From: a bacterium
GTDB lineage: Bacteria > Patescibacteriota > Minisyncoccia > UBA6257 > JAGGUH01
Length of the DNA: 13,962 nucleotides
Reading direction: 5' to 3'
NCBI GenBank assembly: GCA_021158645.1
Contig: JAGGUH010000048.1
Span: 1-13,962 of the forward strand
The notes under the pieces were generated by a model that made no database searches, had not been told where the DNA came from, and worked only from the letters and a program-made list of their open reading frames with translations. The position numbers and the translations under genes were made by a program. Below, in pieces: positions 6,106 through 12,999 of the stretch; position 1 is the stretch's first letter, and every line of letters starts with the position of its first letter.

Positions 6106-7959
6106 ATGAATAAAAAAAAGTTTTTGAAATTCTTGATAGGAGTAATGCTTTTAGGAGCATTCTTAATGATGGTTTATGGAGCAAATCAAGATTCAGCCAC
6201 AATGGATGAAAAAGCCCATATTCCGGCTGGTTTTGCTTATTTGAAATTTAAAGATTATCGGCTTAATCCAGAACATCCACCTTTAGCAAAAGATATTGCC
6301 GCTTTGCCCTTAATGCTTTTTAAACTAAATTTTCCCTTAAATTCATCATCTTGGCAAAAAGATGTTAATGGTCAATGGGAGGTTGGAGATTTATTTTTAT
6401 ATCAAAGCGGAAATAATGCTGACAAAATTATTTTTTGGGCTCGATTTGGATTAATTATTCTTACTTTAATTTGCGCTCTTTTTATTTATAAATGGGCTAA
6501 AGAACTTTTAGGAGAAACTTGGGGACTCTTGCCTTTCTTTTTATTTCTATTCTCACCTCAAGTTTTAGCCCATGGCCATTATGTTACTACCGATATTGCT
6601 GCTACTTTTGGCTTTTTGCTTTGCTTTTATTTCTTTTTAAAATTTTTAGAAAAACAAACTTCGAAAAACTTAATTTTTGCCGGGCTTTCTTTTGGAATAA
6701 GCCAACTTTTTAAATTTACTTGTGCTTTTGCAATTCCAATTCTTTTCTTGGTTCTTTTATATTTTGTAAAAAAATATCATTTGGGCTTTAAAGGGTTTAT
6801 TTCTACATTTATTGGATTGATTTTGATATTTTTAATTGGATACTTTTTAGTTTATCTTTTTTATCTTTTTCATACTTGGAATTATCCGATCCAAAAAAAT
6901 TATTCTGATACAAAAATTATTTTAAGATCTTTTGCTGGAGGAGAAGATCCGCATCTTTTAACCTGTAAAAAATGGCAAGGAAATTTATTAAGGCAATCAA
7001 GGTGCTTGGCGGAAATTGATCTTCTAATGACAAAAAACAGATATTTAAGGCCATTAGGACATTATCTTTTAGGACTTTTAATGGCTTTCCAGCGTTCTCA
7101 AGGAGGCAATACCGGTTATTTTATGGGCGAAGTTTCATCTTCGGGTTGGTGGTACTATTTTCCTTTAGTATTTTTAATAAAAGAACCAATTCCTTCTTTA
7201 ATACTAATTTTTATCTCTCTAATTCTTCTAATCAAAATTTTATTCTTTAAAAGAAAACCGATTTTTGAGAGTAAAAATCATTTGCCATCTTTACATCAAT
7301 TTCTAATGCTTTCTTTTGTCATTTTATACTGGACTTATAGTGTTCATTCTCCTTTAAATATCGGCATTCGCCATATCTTACCAACAGTACCTTTTATTTA
7401 TATTTTATCGGCTGGCTGTTTAAAACAATGGATAAAACCTTCAATTAAAATTTTTCCAAAAAATTTAATTTTAAAAGCAATTGTAATTGGGTTTAGAGAA
7501 ATAAAGTTTCATTTTAAACTCTTACTGCTTTTTGTTCTCTTAATCTGGTACCTGGCTGAAACAATTTATATTTTCCCTCATTTTATTGCTTATTTCAACC
7601 AATTCGCCGGAGGTCCCAAAAATGGTTATAAATATGTAGTTGATTCAAATTTAGATTGGGGGCAGGATCTAAAACGCTTAAAAAATTATGTAGAAAAAAA
7701 TAACATTCAAAAGATAGCAGTTGATTATTTTGGTGGCGGTAATCCAAGATATTATCTAAAAGAAAAATATCTTCCTTGGTGGTCAAGTAAAGGAAAGCCA
7801 AAAGGATATTTTGCTTTATCCTTAACTTTCCTTCAAGGAGCCAAAGGAAAACTTCATCCAGGACAAAAAAGAAGCCCCGAAAATGAATATCGCTGGCTAA
7901 AAAATCCATATCAACCTCTTGATCTAATTGGCTATTCAATTTTTATTTATAAATTTTAA
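6106..7959 (+). CDS. GT-C membrane glycosyltransferase, PMT/ArnT-like (GT39-type)
   Basis: The 617-residue protein looks like a polytopic membrane glycosyltransferase that moves a sugar from a polyprenyl-phosphate carrier to a protein, lipid or glycan on the outer face of the membrane. An N-terminal membrane segment (about 8-25) leads to a first extracytoplasmic loop with the acidic pair D34-E35 (MDEKAH) and the RLNPEHPPL stretch, typical of the PMT_2 family. Several further hydrophobic segments follow; AHGHYVTTDIAA carries a second conserved acidic residue. The C-terminal part has YFNQFAGG and VDSNLDWGQDLKRLK (from about 511), a segment I recall in bacterial members. Donor and acceptor cannot be read from sequence. 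It starts at ATG 6106, 53 bases after eno, without a clear Shine-Dalgarno. Confidence 0.8.
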   Translation: MNKKKFLKFLIGVMLLGAFLMMVYGANQDSATMDEKAHIPAGFAYLKFKDYRLNPEHPPLAKDIAALPLMLFKLNFPLNSSSWQKDVNGQWEVGDLFLYQSGNNADKIIFWARFGLIILTLICALFIYKWAKELLGETWGLLPFFLFLFSPQVLAHGHYVTTDIAATFGFLLCFYFFLKFLEKQTSKNLIFAGLSFGISQLFKFTCAFAIPILFLVLLYFVKKYHLGFKGFISTFIGLILIFLIGYFLVYLFYLFHTWNYPIQKNYSDTKIILRSFAGGEDPHLLTCKKWQGNLLRQSRCLAEIDLLMTKNRYLRPLGHYLLGLLMAFQRSQGGNTGYFMGEVSSSGWWYYFPLVFLIKEPIPSLILIFISLILLIKILFFKRKPIFESKNHLPSLHQFLMLSFVILYWTYSVHSPLNIGIRHILPTVPFIYILSAGCLKQWIKPSIKIFPKNLILKAIVIGFREIKFHFKLLLLFVLLIWYLAETIYIFPHFIAYFNQFAGGPKNGYKYVVDSNLDWGQDLKRLKNYVEKNNIQKIAVDYFGGGNPRYYLKEKYLPWWSSKGKPKGYFALSLTFLQGAKGKLHPGQKRSPENEYRWLKNPYQPLDLIGYSIFIYKF

Positions 7960-8389
7960 ACAAATTCTAAATGTCAAATTTAAAATGCTAAACGATAAAT
8001 AAATTCAAAAGTCAAAAGCAATAGATATTCAAAGAAACTTATTGAAACTTATAATCTCCGCCAAATTTGGTAATAAATTTTTTCAAAAATTTCAATTTAT
8101 ATCTATCTAAATTTTAAATTTTCACAAAATTAGAATTTTTTAAAAAAATTTTCAAAAAAATATCTTTTAGAAATTCAAAAAATTTAAGAAAAAAAATCTA
8201 TTATTTTAAGAATTTTTAAAAAATTTGACTAAATTTTAAAAAAATTACCACCACTTTTAACAGAAATTCGAATCTATCTTTTTATTGATTTAAATATTTT
8301 TTTACAATCAAAATAGCCTCTTAATATCGCAGATATCTTCAACTTTATTTACGCACAACAAAATAATAAACAAGACATTCGCTTTTATT

Positions 8390-8420
8390 TTGCATACAAC
8401 CATCAATTTTAGGATATAAT
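8390..8420 (+). promoter_or_regulatory. Possible orphan promoter
   Basis: A perfect TATAAT (8415-8420) is preceded by TTGCAT (8390-8395) with a 19-base spacer, which is longer than ideal. No open reading frame of note lies downstream: the ATG at 8450 gives only eight codons. It could drive a non-coding transcript through palindrome copy 1, be a relic, or be chance in AT-rich DNA. Confidence 0.22.
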
Positions 8421-8578
8421 TAAAAAACTTAACCTACAATAAAATTTTAATGTTTTTTTACAAATTCTTTAGTTAATTTTATTTAGAAAAATTTTAAAAA
8501 TTTAAATAATTTAATTATTAAAAGTTATCTTTTAAATTAAAATTTAAACCCTTTTTTTATTTAAATTTTTTTAAAATC

Positions 8579-8614
8579 CAAATTTAAAATTTAAACGCGA
8601 TCGCGTCTTAATTT
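8579..8614. repeat. GCGATCGC palindrome, copy 1
   Basis: The centre GCGATCGC is at 8597-8604, flanked by ATTTAAAC on the left and GTCTTAATTT on the right; the dyad is imperfect outside ACGCGATCGCGT. The left 26 bases (8579-8604) are identical to those of copy 4 (9426-9451), which shows that the two copies share descent rather than just a core site. Confidence 0.85.
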
Positions 8615-8647
8615 AAAAAATTTTTATTTTTAAAGTTTAAATTTTTA

Positions 8648-8700
8648 TAAAAACAAAAATAAAAATAAAATAAAAAAATAAAATAAAAAAAATAAAAATT
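8648..8700 (+). repeat. A-rich low-complexity tract
   Basis: This run is made of A-tracts separated by single T (and one C) in AAAAT and AAAAAAT steps, with no G at all. It could bend DNA or reflect replication slippage. It lies between palindrome copies 1 and 2. Confidence 0.6.
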
Positions 8701-8751
8701 TCTAAAATTTATAATTATTTTACAAATAAATGCGATCGCATTTATTTGTAA
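8691..8751. repeat. GCGATCGC palindrome, copy 2 (perfect 32-bp dyad) with conserved left flank
   Basis: Positions 8720-8751 form a perfect 32-bp palindrome whose left half is TTACAAATAAATGCGA; the GCGATCGC core is 8732-8739. The left flank from 8691 (AATAAAAATTTCTAAAATTT and onward) also recurs in front of copy 5 at 10166-10189, so the duplicated unit is roughly 50 bases, not the dyad alone. Confidence 0.9.
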
Positions 8752-8804
8752 TAACAATAATTAAAAATTAAAATAAAAATAGTTAAAATTTAATAAATAC
8801 AAGA

Positions 8805-9083
8805 GGGTAAAGTTTAATTTTCGGACCTAAAATGTTTGAAAAATAGCGCAAACAAAAGATTTTCTTGTTCTTTTAAAGATAATTTTCTGTGATTATATCT
8901 CCAAACATATTCTCCAAGGTATAAAGATAATCTTTCTCTTCTTATGTCACCTTTAGCGGCAAGATTTCTTTTCAGATATCCCTAGAACCCTTCTAAACCA
9001 TTAATATAATTTCCCTTCTTATTAGAATATTCATTATCTAATATGAGGACATCATATTAAATCCGATTCTTCAAACTTTACCC
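8805..9083 (-). mobile_element. Internally deleted IS1595-family element (MITE-like, 279 bp)
   Basis: The ends are perfect 11-bp terminal inverted repeats, GGGTAAAGTTT (8805-8815) and its complement AAACTTTACCC (9073-9083). Imperfect symmetry continues inward for about 19 bases and includes a shared TCGGA word. Between them, on the minus strand, lies the C-terminal part of an IS1595/ISXO2-like transposase. Both ends kept with most of the transposase lost indicate internal deletion, as in a MITE, which an active relative could still mobilise. I see no convincing 8-bp target duplication at the borders. The element is G/C-richer than its surroundings. Confidence 0.72.
8814..9056 (-). pseudogene. 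IS1595-family transposase C-terminal remnant
   Basis: Minus-strand translation gives NEYSNKKGNYINGLEGF, a stop, then GYLKRNLAAKGDIRRERL and LYLGEYVWRYNHRK, ending at a TAA that overlaps the terminal repeat. The family pattern is N..G..INGLEGFWGYLKR...EYVWRYNHRK, where the E of LEGF is the last acidic residue of the DDE triad. The stop is TAG exactly where the family has Trp (TGG), a single-base change. Upstream the catalytic D-D part is missing. The protein cannot be functional; the fragment shows only the element's family and orientation. Confidence 0.75.
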
Positions 9084-9280
9084 ACGTAAACAAAAAATTT
9101 TTTAATTAAAAAAATTTTTTAATTGAATTTTTTCTACAATAAATGTTTTTTAAACCAAAGATTCTTGCAATTGAAACTTTTATAATTAAAATCCTTCACG
9201 ATTAGGTTTTTTACAAAAAGTAGAAAAATAAAAAAATAGAAAAAGCAGAAAAACAAAAAGAATAAATCAAACCTAAAATC

Positions 9281-9312
9281 TTAAATTTAGACGCGATCGC
9301 GTCTAAATTTAA
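9281..9312. repeat. GCGATCGC palindrome, copy 3 (perfect 32-bp dyad)
   Basis: The left half TTAAATTTAGACGCGA is repeated exactly in reverse complement, giving a perfect 32-bp palindrome with the GCGATCGC core at 9293-9300. On the plus strand it is soon followed by a run of seven T (9314-9320), so as RNA it could act as a weak terminator. Its arms are of the AAATTTA type, unlike the ACAAATA arms of copy 2. Confidence 0.9.
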
Positions 9313-9425
9313 TTTTTTTATATTCAAAGTCAAAACAACTACTTTTATTTTTAAACATTATAAATTTTAAATTCAAATTTAATTACAATCACAACTATTC
9401 TCTAAGCTTTCTTAAAATCAAAATT

Positions 9426-9467
9426 CAAATTTAAAATTTAAACGCGATCGCATTTATTTGTAAAATA
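9426..9467. repeat. GCGATCGC palindrome, copy 4 (hybrid arms)
   Basis: The core is 9444-9451. The left arm is identical to copy 1 over 26 bases, while the right arm GCATTTATTTGTAA matches the right arm of copy 2. It is therefore a hybrid of the two arm types. It lies about 80 bases upstream of the PaaX/Cas2-like ATG at 9548, where an operator could be expected. Confidence 0.87.
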
Positions 9468-9547
9468 GTCATTTTTGATTAAAATTAAAAATTAGAATTA
9501 AAAAATAATTGAGATTAAAATTAAAAAATTTTAAATTTTAAAAAAAT

Positions 9548-10147
9548 ATGCGATTAAAAAAGAAAAAAGTTAAAAAGAAATATCCTTTAAAAATTAAAAG
9601 ATTTGGAACTTTAAAAAAGAAAATTCTTCTTTTACTTTTAGCCGGAATTTCTTTAGGTTTAACTAAAAGGCCAGATTATCAATGGAAAATTATCAAAAAA
9701 ACCTCAAAAGAATGGGAGAAAATTAACCAAAAACGTTTAAAAGAAATCATAGAAGAATTTTACCAAGAAAAATTAGTTGAATACAGAGAAAAACCAGATG
9801 AATCTATTGAAATTGTCTTAACCGAAAAAGGAAAAACAAAGGCATTAGAAGGAAAAATTGATGAACTTGAAATTGAAATTCCAAAAACTTGGGATAAACT
9901 TTGGAGAGTTGTTATTTTTGATATTCCCGAAAAAAAGAAAAAAGCCCGAGATGCTTTGAGAAGAAAGCTTAAAGAACTTGGATTTTTAGAGTTTCAAAAA
10001 AGTGTTTTTATTTTTCCCTATGAGTGCAAAGATGAAATTGAGTTTATTGTTGAAATTTTTGAAATAAGAAAATATGTAAGATACCTAATTGTTAAAGAAA
10101 TTACTAATGAAGAAGAATTACTTTTAAAATTTAAGTTAAAAAAATAA
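9548..10147 (+). CDS. PaaX/Cas2-like winged-helix regulator family protein
   Basis: The 199-residue product has a very basic N-terminus (MRLKKKKVKKKYPLK), then a predicted winged-helix segment (about 20-105, with KILLLLLAGISLGLT, KRLKEIIEEFYQEKLVEY and the wing-like IEIVLTEKGK). The C-terminal part is a Cas2-like ferredoxin fold (about 118-195) with WRVVIFDIPEKKKKARDALR, D125 at the position of the Cas2 acidic residue, then LKELGFLEFQKSVFIFPYEC. From what I recall, CPR genomes carry many such proteins, often labelled Cas2, but they resemble PaaX-type repressors. No cas1, cas effector or CRISPR array is present, so adaptation is unlikely. Four GCGATCGC palindromes lie upstream and one downstream, which makes them candidate targets. 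The target and any ligand are unknown. Confidence 0.72.
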   Translation: MRLKKKKVKKKYPLKIKRFGTLKKKILLLLLAGISLGLTKRPDYQWKIIKKTSKEWEKINQKRLKEIIEEFYQEKLVEYREKPDESIEIVLTEKGKTKALEGKIDELEIEIPKTWDKLWRVVIFDIPEKKKKARDALRRKLKELGFLEFQKSVFIFPYECKDEIEFIVEIFEIRKYVRYLIVKEITNEEELLLKFKLKK

Positions 10148-10165
10148 ACAAAAACTTTTCTAAAA

Positions 10166-10226
10166 AATAAAAATTTCTAAAATTTATATTTTTTTACAAA
10201 TAAACGCGATCGCATTTAAATTTAGA
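10166..10226. repeat. GCGATCGC palindrome, copy 5 with conserved left flank
   Basis: The core is 10206-10213. The left side, from AATAAAAATTTCTAAAATTT through TTTTACAAATAAA, repeats the left flank and arm of copy 2 with few changes. The right arm GCATTTAAATTTAGAG is of the other type. The right arm overlaps the expected -35 zone of the candidate rpmE promoter, so any protein bound here could influence rpmE-prfA transcription. Confidence 0.87.
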
Positions 10227-10243
10227 GTTCAATTTTTTATAAT
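10215..10243 (+). promoter_or_regulatory. Candidate rpmE-prfA promoter
   Basis: A perfect TATAAT (10238-10243) is preceded, at a 17-base spacer, by TTTAAA (10215-10220), a 4-of-6 match to TTGACA. Transcription would begin near 10250, leaving a leader of roughly 87 bases before rpmE. The -35 box lies within the right arm of palindrome copy 5. Confidence 0.4.
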
Positions 10244-10336
10244 GCTTTTAAGAACTTAAAAAAAGATCTTTCTAATCTGAAAGAAATTTTTCTTTAAAGG
10301 TTGAAAAAAATCAGAGAATTTGTAAAATAATGAATA

Positions 10337-10555
10337 ATGAAAAAAGGGATTCATCCAAAATATTATAAGGAAGCGAAAGTTAAATGCGCTTGCGGTAATG
10401 AGTTTGTAATTGGAGCCACAATGCCTGAAATTAGAGTTGAAATTTGCTCTAAATGCCATCCTTTTTATACTGGAAAAGAAAAAATTGTTGATACTGCAAG
10501 AAGAGTAGAAAAATTTGAAAGAAAAAGAAAGATGGCTAAAAAAGAAAATGCTTGA
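10337..10555 (+). CDS. rpmE: 50S ribosomal protein L31 (bL31, zinc-binding type)
   Basis: bL31 is a small protein of the large ribosomal subunit that bridges to the small subunit. The 72-residue product has the classic [10 protein letters not shown] start and four cysteines, C17, C19, C37 and C40 (KCACGNEF and [11 protein letters not shown]), marking the zinc-binding (C+) form. The C-terminal tail [18 protein letters not shown] is basic. ATG 10337 is preceded by no strong Shine-Dalgarno. Its last eight bases overlap the prfA start, so the two are probably translated in a coupled way; rpmE next to prfA is a common bacterial order. Confidence 0.97.
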   Translation: MKKGIHPKYYKEAKVKCACGNEFVIGATMPEIRVEICSKCHPFYTGKEKIVDTARRVEKFERKRKMAKKENA

Positions 10556-11600
10556 TAAAAAGCAAATCGAGAAAGAATACCAAGAAATTTTAGAACGGCT
10601 CAAAAAAATTGAGCCAAATTTTTTATGCGAAGATTATAAAGAACTTTCAAAAAAAACAAATCATCTTAAAGAATTGCTTAATCTTTTAGAAGAAAAAGAA
10701 AAAGTCGAAAAAGAAATTAAAGAAAACCTTTTGCTTTTAGAAGAAGAAAACGATCTTGAACTTAAAAAATTAGCCCGAAAAGAAATTGAAAATTTAAAAC
10801 AGAAAAAAAATGAAATCGAAAAAAAAATTGAGGCAAAAGTCGAGGAAAAAAGTCAAAAAAAAATCAATGAAATTATTATCGAAATTCGGGCTGGAGTTGG
10901 AGGCGAAGAAGCATCTTTGTTCGCATACGATCTTTTTTTGATGTACCAAAAATTTGCTCAAAAAAAAGGATTTTCCTTTTCAATTTTAGACGAGAAAAAA
11001 AGTGATCTTGGGGGTATTAAAGAAATTGTTTTCGAAATAAAAGGAAAAAGTGTTTATGATTACTTTCAATACGAATCAGGAGTTCATCGGGTTCAAAGAA
11101 TTCCCTTCACTGAAAAGTCAGGAAGAATTCATACTTCTACGGCTTCAGTAGCAGTTTTGGTTCCTCCAAAAATCAAAAAAATTGAAATTAAACCTGAAGA
11201 TTTAGAAATTAGTTTTTTTAGATCTTCAGGTCCTGGAGGTCAAAATGTAAACAAAGTCGAAACTGCAGTAAGAATCAAACATAAGCCAACTGGAATTATT
11301 GTTGCCTGCCAAAAAGAAAGAACTCAACAAAGAAATCGAGACCTTGCTTTAAAAATCCTTCAAGCAAAGCTTTACCAAAAAGAACTGGAAAAAGAAGAAG
11401 ATCGACTTTTAAAAGAAAGAAAAACTCAAATCAAAGAATCTGCCCGAGCCCAAAAAATAAGAACCTACAATTTTTGTCAAAATCGAATTACTGACCATCG
11501 AATCAATAAATCTTTTTATAATTTAGAAGAAATTTTAGAAGGAAATATAGAGCCAATTTTAGAAGAATTTAGGAAAAAAATTTTATCGACAACTACCTGA
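10548..11600 (+). CDS. prfA: Peptide chain release factor 1
   Basis: RF1 releases peptides at UAA and UAG. The start is set at ATG 10548, giving [18 protein letters not shown] and 350 residues; the in-frame TTG at 10515 would add 11 residues lying wholly inside rpmE. An N-terminal coiled-coil region (about 1-105) is followed by the recognition loop with the P-x-T tripeptide, P186-F187-T188, in [17 protein letters not shown], and the catalytic GGQ at 230-232 in [20 protein letters not shown]. The C-terminus [15 protein letters not shown] is typical. The PxT motif separates it from RF2. The gene overlaps the rpmE stop at its 5' end and the convergent dsbA-like gene by 18 bases at its 3' end. 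Confidence 0.97.
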   Translation: MLDKKQIEKEYQEILERLKKIEPNFLCEDYKELSKKTNHLKELLNLLEEKEKVEKEIKENLLLLEEENDLELKKLARKEIENLKQKKNEIEKKIEAKVEEKSQKKINEIIIEIRAGVGGEEASLFAYDLFLMYQKFAQKKGFSFSILDEKKSDLGGIKEIVFEIKGKSVYDYFQYESGVHRVQRIPFTEKSGRIHTSTASVAVLVPPKIKKIEIKPEDLEISFFRSSGPGGQNVNKVETAVRIKHKPTGIIVACQKERTQQRNRDLALKILQAKLYQKELEKEEDRLLKERKTQIKESARAQKIRTYNFCQNRITDHRINKSFYNLEEILEGNIEPILEEFRKKILSTTT

Positions 11601-12527
11601 AGAAGCATTAACTGAGGTTGCTAATTTTTGCTGGCACTCTTTTGGCGGTTCTGAAAACCCGGCACAAATGGCTTGTTTATATGCCTCAGGTTTTCTTTCT
11701 CCTTGATATAAAGATCCGTTTATGATTAAGGTTGGAGAACCGGTAACTTGATATTTTTTGTTTAAAGATACTTCTTTTTCTAAAAGAGAAATTGCTTCAT
11801 TTTCTTGGCATTCTTTTACTTTTTCAATATCAATTTGATGTTTTTTAGCAATTTTCTGCCAGCAAGTAGTAATATTTTCAAGATTGCATTTTTTGTCTAC
11901 CTCTATTAAATAATCCCAGAACTTATCCTTTTGATATTTAAAAATACACATCTCTCTTAGATCTTGATTTAATTCTTTTATTCCATGCATCGAACAATAT
12001 TTTCCATTTTCAAGACAATAATCAGGAGAACCATTCATATAGTTCTGATAGATCACATAATGAGGTTCAATTTTTGCCTTTTCTCCTAAAAGTTTTACCA
12101 CTGGATAAACTGTTTCTTCGGCTTGATTTCCAAAAGGACAATAACTCATTACAAAAAGCAATGCCTCTGAAAAATCTTTTTTAGGAATATTACTTAACAT
12201 TTTTTCTTGAGGACTCATTGTAATATCAATTCCATCAAGAAGAAGATAATTTCCATTTCGAGTAAGATATGCTTCAATTTCTTGATTTTTCACTTTAAAT
12301 TTAATTTTATAAAGCCCAGATTTATCATCTAAAACTTTATCGATTAAACTTGCTTTAGAATTTTCCTTTAAAAGATAACGATTGATATAATCAATGGCTC
12401 TATTTGATGCCTTGTCTAAAGAAATAGTTTTTTGACTCTCTGACGGCTTAAAAACTGATCCCAAGTAAAATGCAATTCCAAAAATAAAAACTCCTATCAA
12501 AATGTTTGTAAAAAAATTTTTCTTCAT
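11583..12527 (-). CDS. Membrane-anchored DsbA/thioredoxin-fold protein, cysteine-rich
   Basis: The start is ATG 12527 ([12 protein letters not shown]), four bases after the rnhA stop; the in-frame TTG at 12569 lies inside rnhA. The 314-residue product has one N-terminal membrane anchor (about 5-26), a linker region of about 90 residues, then a thioredoxin-like domain beginning [21 protein letters not shown]. The active-site position reads C130-P-F-G, so the second cysteine of CxxC is absent. The cis-proline loop is visible in [21 protein letters not shown]. Other cysteines come in pairs ([18 protein letters not shown], and others towards the C-terminus ending SGSCR). The domain should face outside the cytoplasm. 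It may act in thiol exchange with exported proteins; I cannot assign a substrate. Confidence 0.78.
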   Translation of the reverse strand: MKKNFFTNILIGVFIFGIAFYLGSVFKPSESQKTISLDKASNRAIDYINRYLLKENSKASLIDKVLDDKSGLYKIKFKVKNQEIEAYLTRNGNYLLLDGIDITMSPQEKMLSNIPKKDFSEALLFVMSYCPFGNQAEETVYPVVKLLGEKAKIEPHYVIYQNYMNGSPDYCLENGKYCSMHGIKELNQDLREMCIFKYQKDKFWDYLIEVDKKCNLENITTCWQKIAKKHQIDIEKVKECQENEAISLLEKEVSLNKKYQVTGSPTLIINGSLYQGERKPEAYKQAICAGFSEPPKECQQKLATSVNASSGSCR

Positions 12528-12531
12528 AAAT

Positions 12532-12951
12532 TTATTTTTTTGCCGCTTCTTTGGCAAGTTTATCGGCAATTTTATTTTCTTCTCTTCTTATTAAATTAAA
12601 TTCGACCTTTTTAAAATCTAAAGACAGATTATGAAGTTTTATAAAAAAGTCAATAAGTTCTTTTTCTTTTATTTTATAAAGACCTTTCATCTGTTTTACC
12701 AAAAGTTCAGAATCAGAAAAAATTCTGATAATTAAATTTTTAGATATCTTTTTCCCAAAAATTTGTTTTATTTTTTCTAAAGCAAAAATTGCCGCCGAAT
12801 ACTCGGCTTGGTTGTTAGTTTTTTCACCGATACTTTTTGAAAAAAATTTTTTTGAAATTTCTTTAGGACCTTTTTTAAAATAAATTCCAACTCCTGCAGG
12901 ACCAGGATTTCTAAAAGAAGCCCCATCAATATAAACTACAATTTCTTCCAT
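12532..12951 (-). CDS. rnhA: Ribonuclease H type I
   Basis: RNase HI cuts the RNA strand of RNA-DNA hybrids, removing primers and R-loops in the cytoplasm. The 139-residue protein shows the four acidic catalytic residues in order: D9 (VVYIDGAS), E50 (TNNQAEYSAAIFAL), D80 (IFSDSELLVKQM) and D130 (ENKIADKLAKEA). The GPAGVGIYFKKG strand is typical of the short bacterial and archaeal-like type I enzymes. It lies 48 bases after trxB and 4 bases before the dsbA-like gene on the same strand, so the three probably share a transcript. The ATG at 12951 is the only sensible start. Confidence 0.95.
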   Translation of the reverse strand: MEEIVVYIDGASFRNPGPAGVGIYFKKGPKEISKKFFSKSIGEKTNNQAEYSAAIFALEKIKQIFGKKISKNLIIRIFSDSELLVKQMKGLYKIKEKELIDFFIKLHNLSLDFKKVEFNLIRREENKIADKLAKEAAKK

Positions 12952-12999
12952 TATTATTTTTTAGATTCTTTTTTTCTCTTACTTTATGTCTTGTATCTT

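Larger units (their letters stand above)
7960..9547. other. 1.6-kb region without intact genes, holding palindromes and an IS remnant
   Basis: No intact gene is visible on either strand; stops are frequent and much of the text is A/T only. The first part (7960-8560) shows scattered short words such as CAAAAGTCAAAAGC that resemble the repeats at 1-240. It also has fragments that might once have been coding, but I cannot assign them. From 8579 on come palindrome copies 1 to 4, an A-rich tract at about 8648-8700, and a transposon remnant at 8805-9083. Between 9091 and 9130 lies a direct duplication of AATTTTTTAATT. The region separates the eno-glycosyltransferase pair from the PaaX/Cas2-like gene and looks like an accumulation site for repeats and dead elements. 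Confidence 0.7.

Noticed and set aside
7595..7939. Minus-strand open frame of 114 codons opposite the glycosyltransferase
   Set aside because: It is antisense to the conserved C-terminal part of the glycosyltransferase and shows no family features.
8982..8984. TAG read as an amino acid (recoded amber) in the transposase remnant
   Set aside because: uvrB ends with TAG as a true stop and the transposase lacks its catalytic N-terminal part, so decay is the simpler reading.
8797..9091. Target-site duplication around the IS1595 remnant
   Set aside because: The eight bases left (ATACAAGA) and right (ACGTAAAC) of the terminal repeats do not match.
8560..9547. Replication origin
   Set aside because: AT-rich with GATC-bearing palindromes, but there is no dnaA, dnaN or rpmH nearby and I could not identify DnaA boxes.
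8579..10226. A CRISPR array formed by the GCGATCGC repeats
   Set aside because: Only five copies with spacings of 135 to 762 bases, palindromic and variable arms, a gene and an IS remnant in between, and no cas1 or effector gene.
10256..10603. Minus-strand open frame of 115 codons opposite rpmE-prfA
   Set aside because: Its phenylalanine and serine-rich text is the antisense shadow of lysine-rich coding DNA; rpmE and prfA are certain on the plus strand.
12528..12569. Upstream TTG start of the dsbA-like gene
   Set aside because: It lies inside rnhA; ATG 12527 gives a proper membrane anchor right after the initiator.
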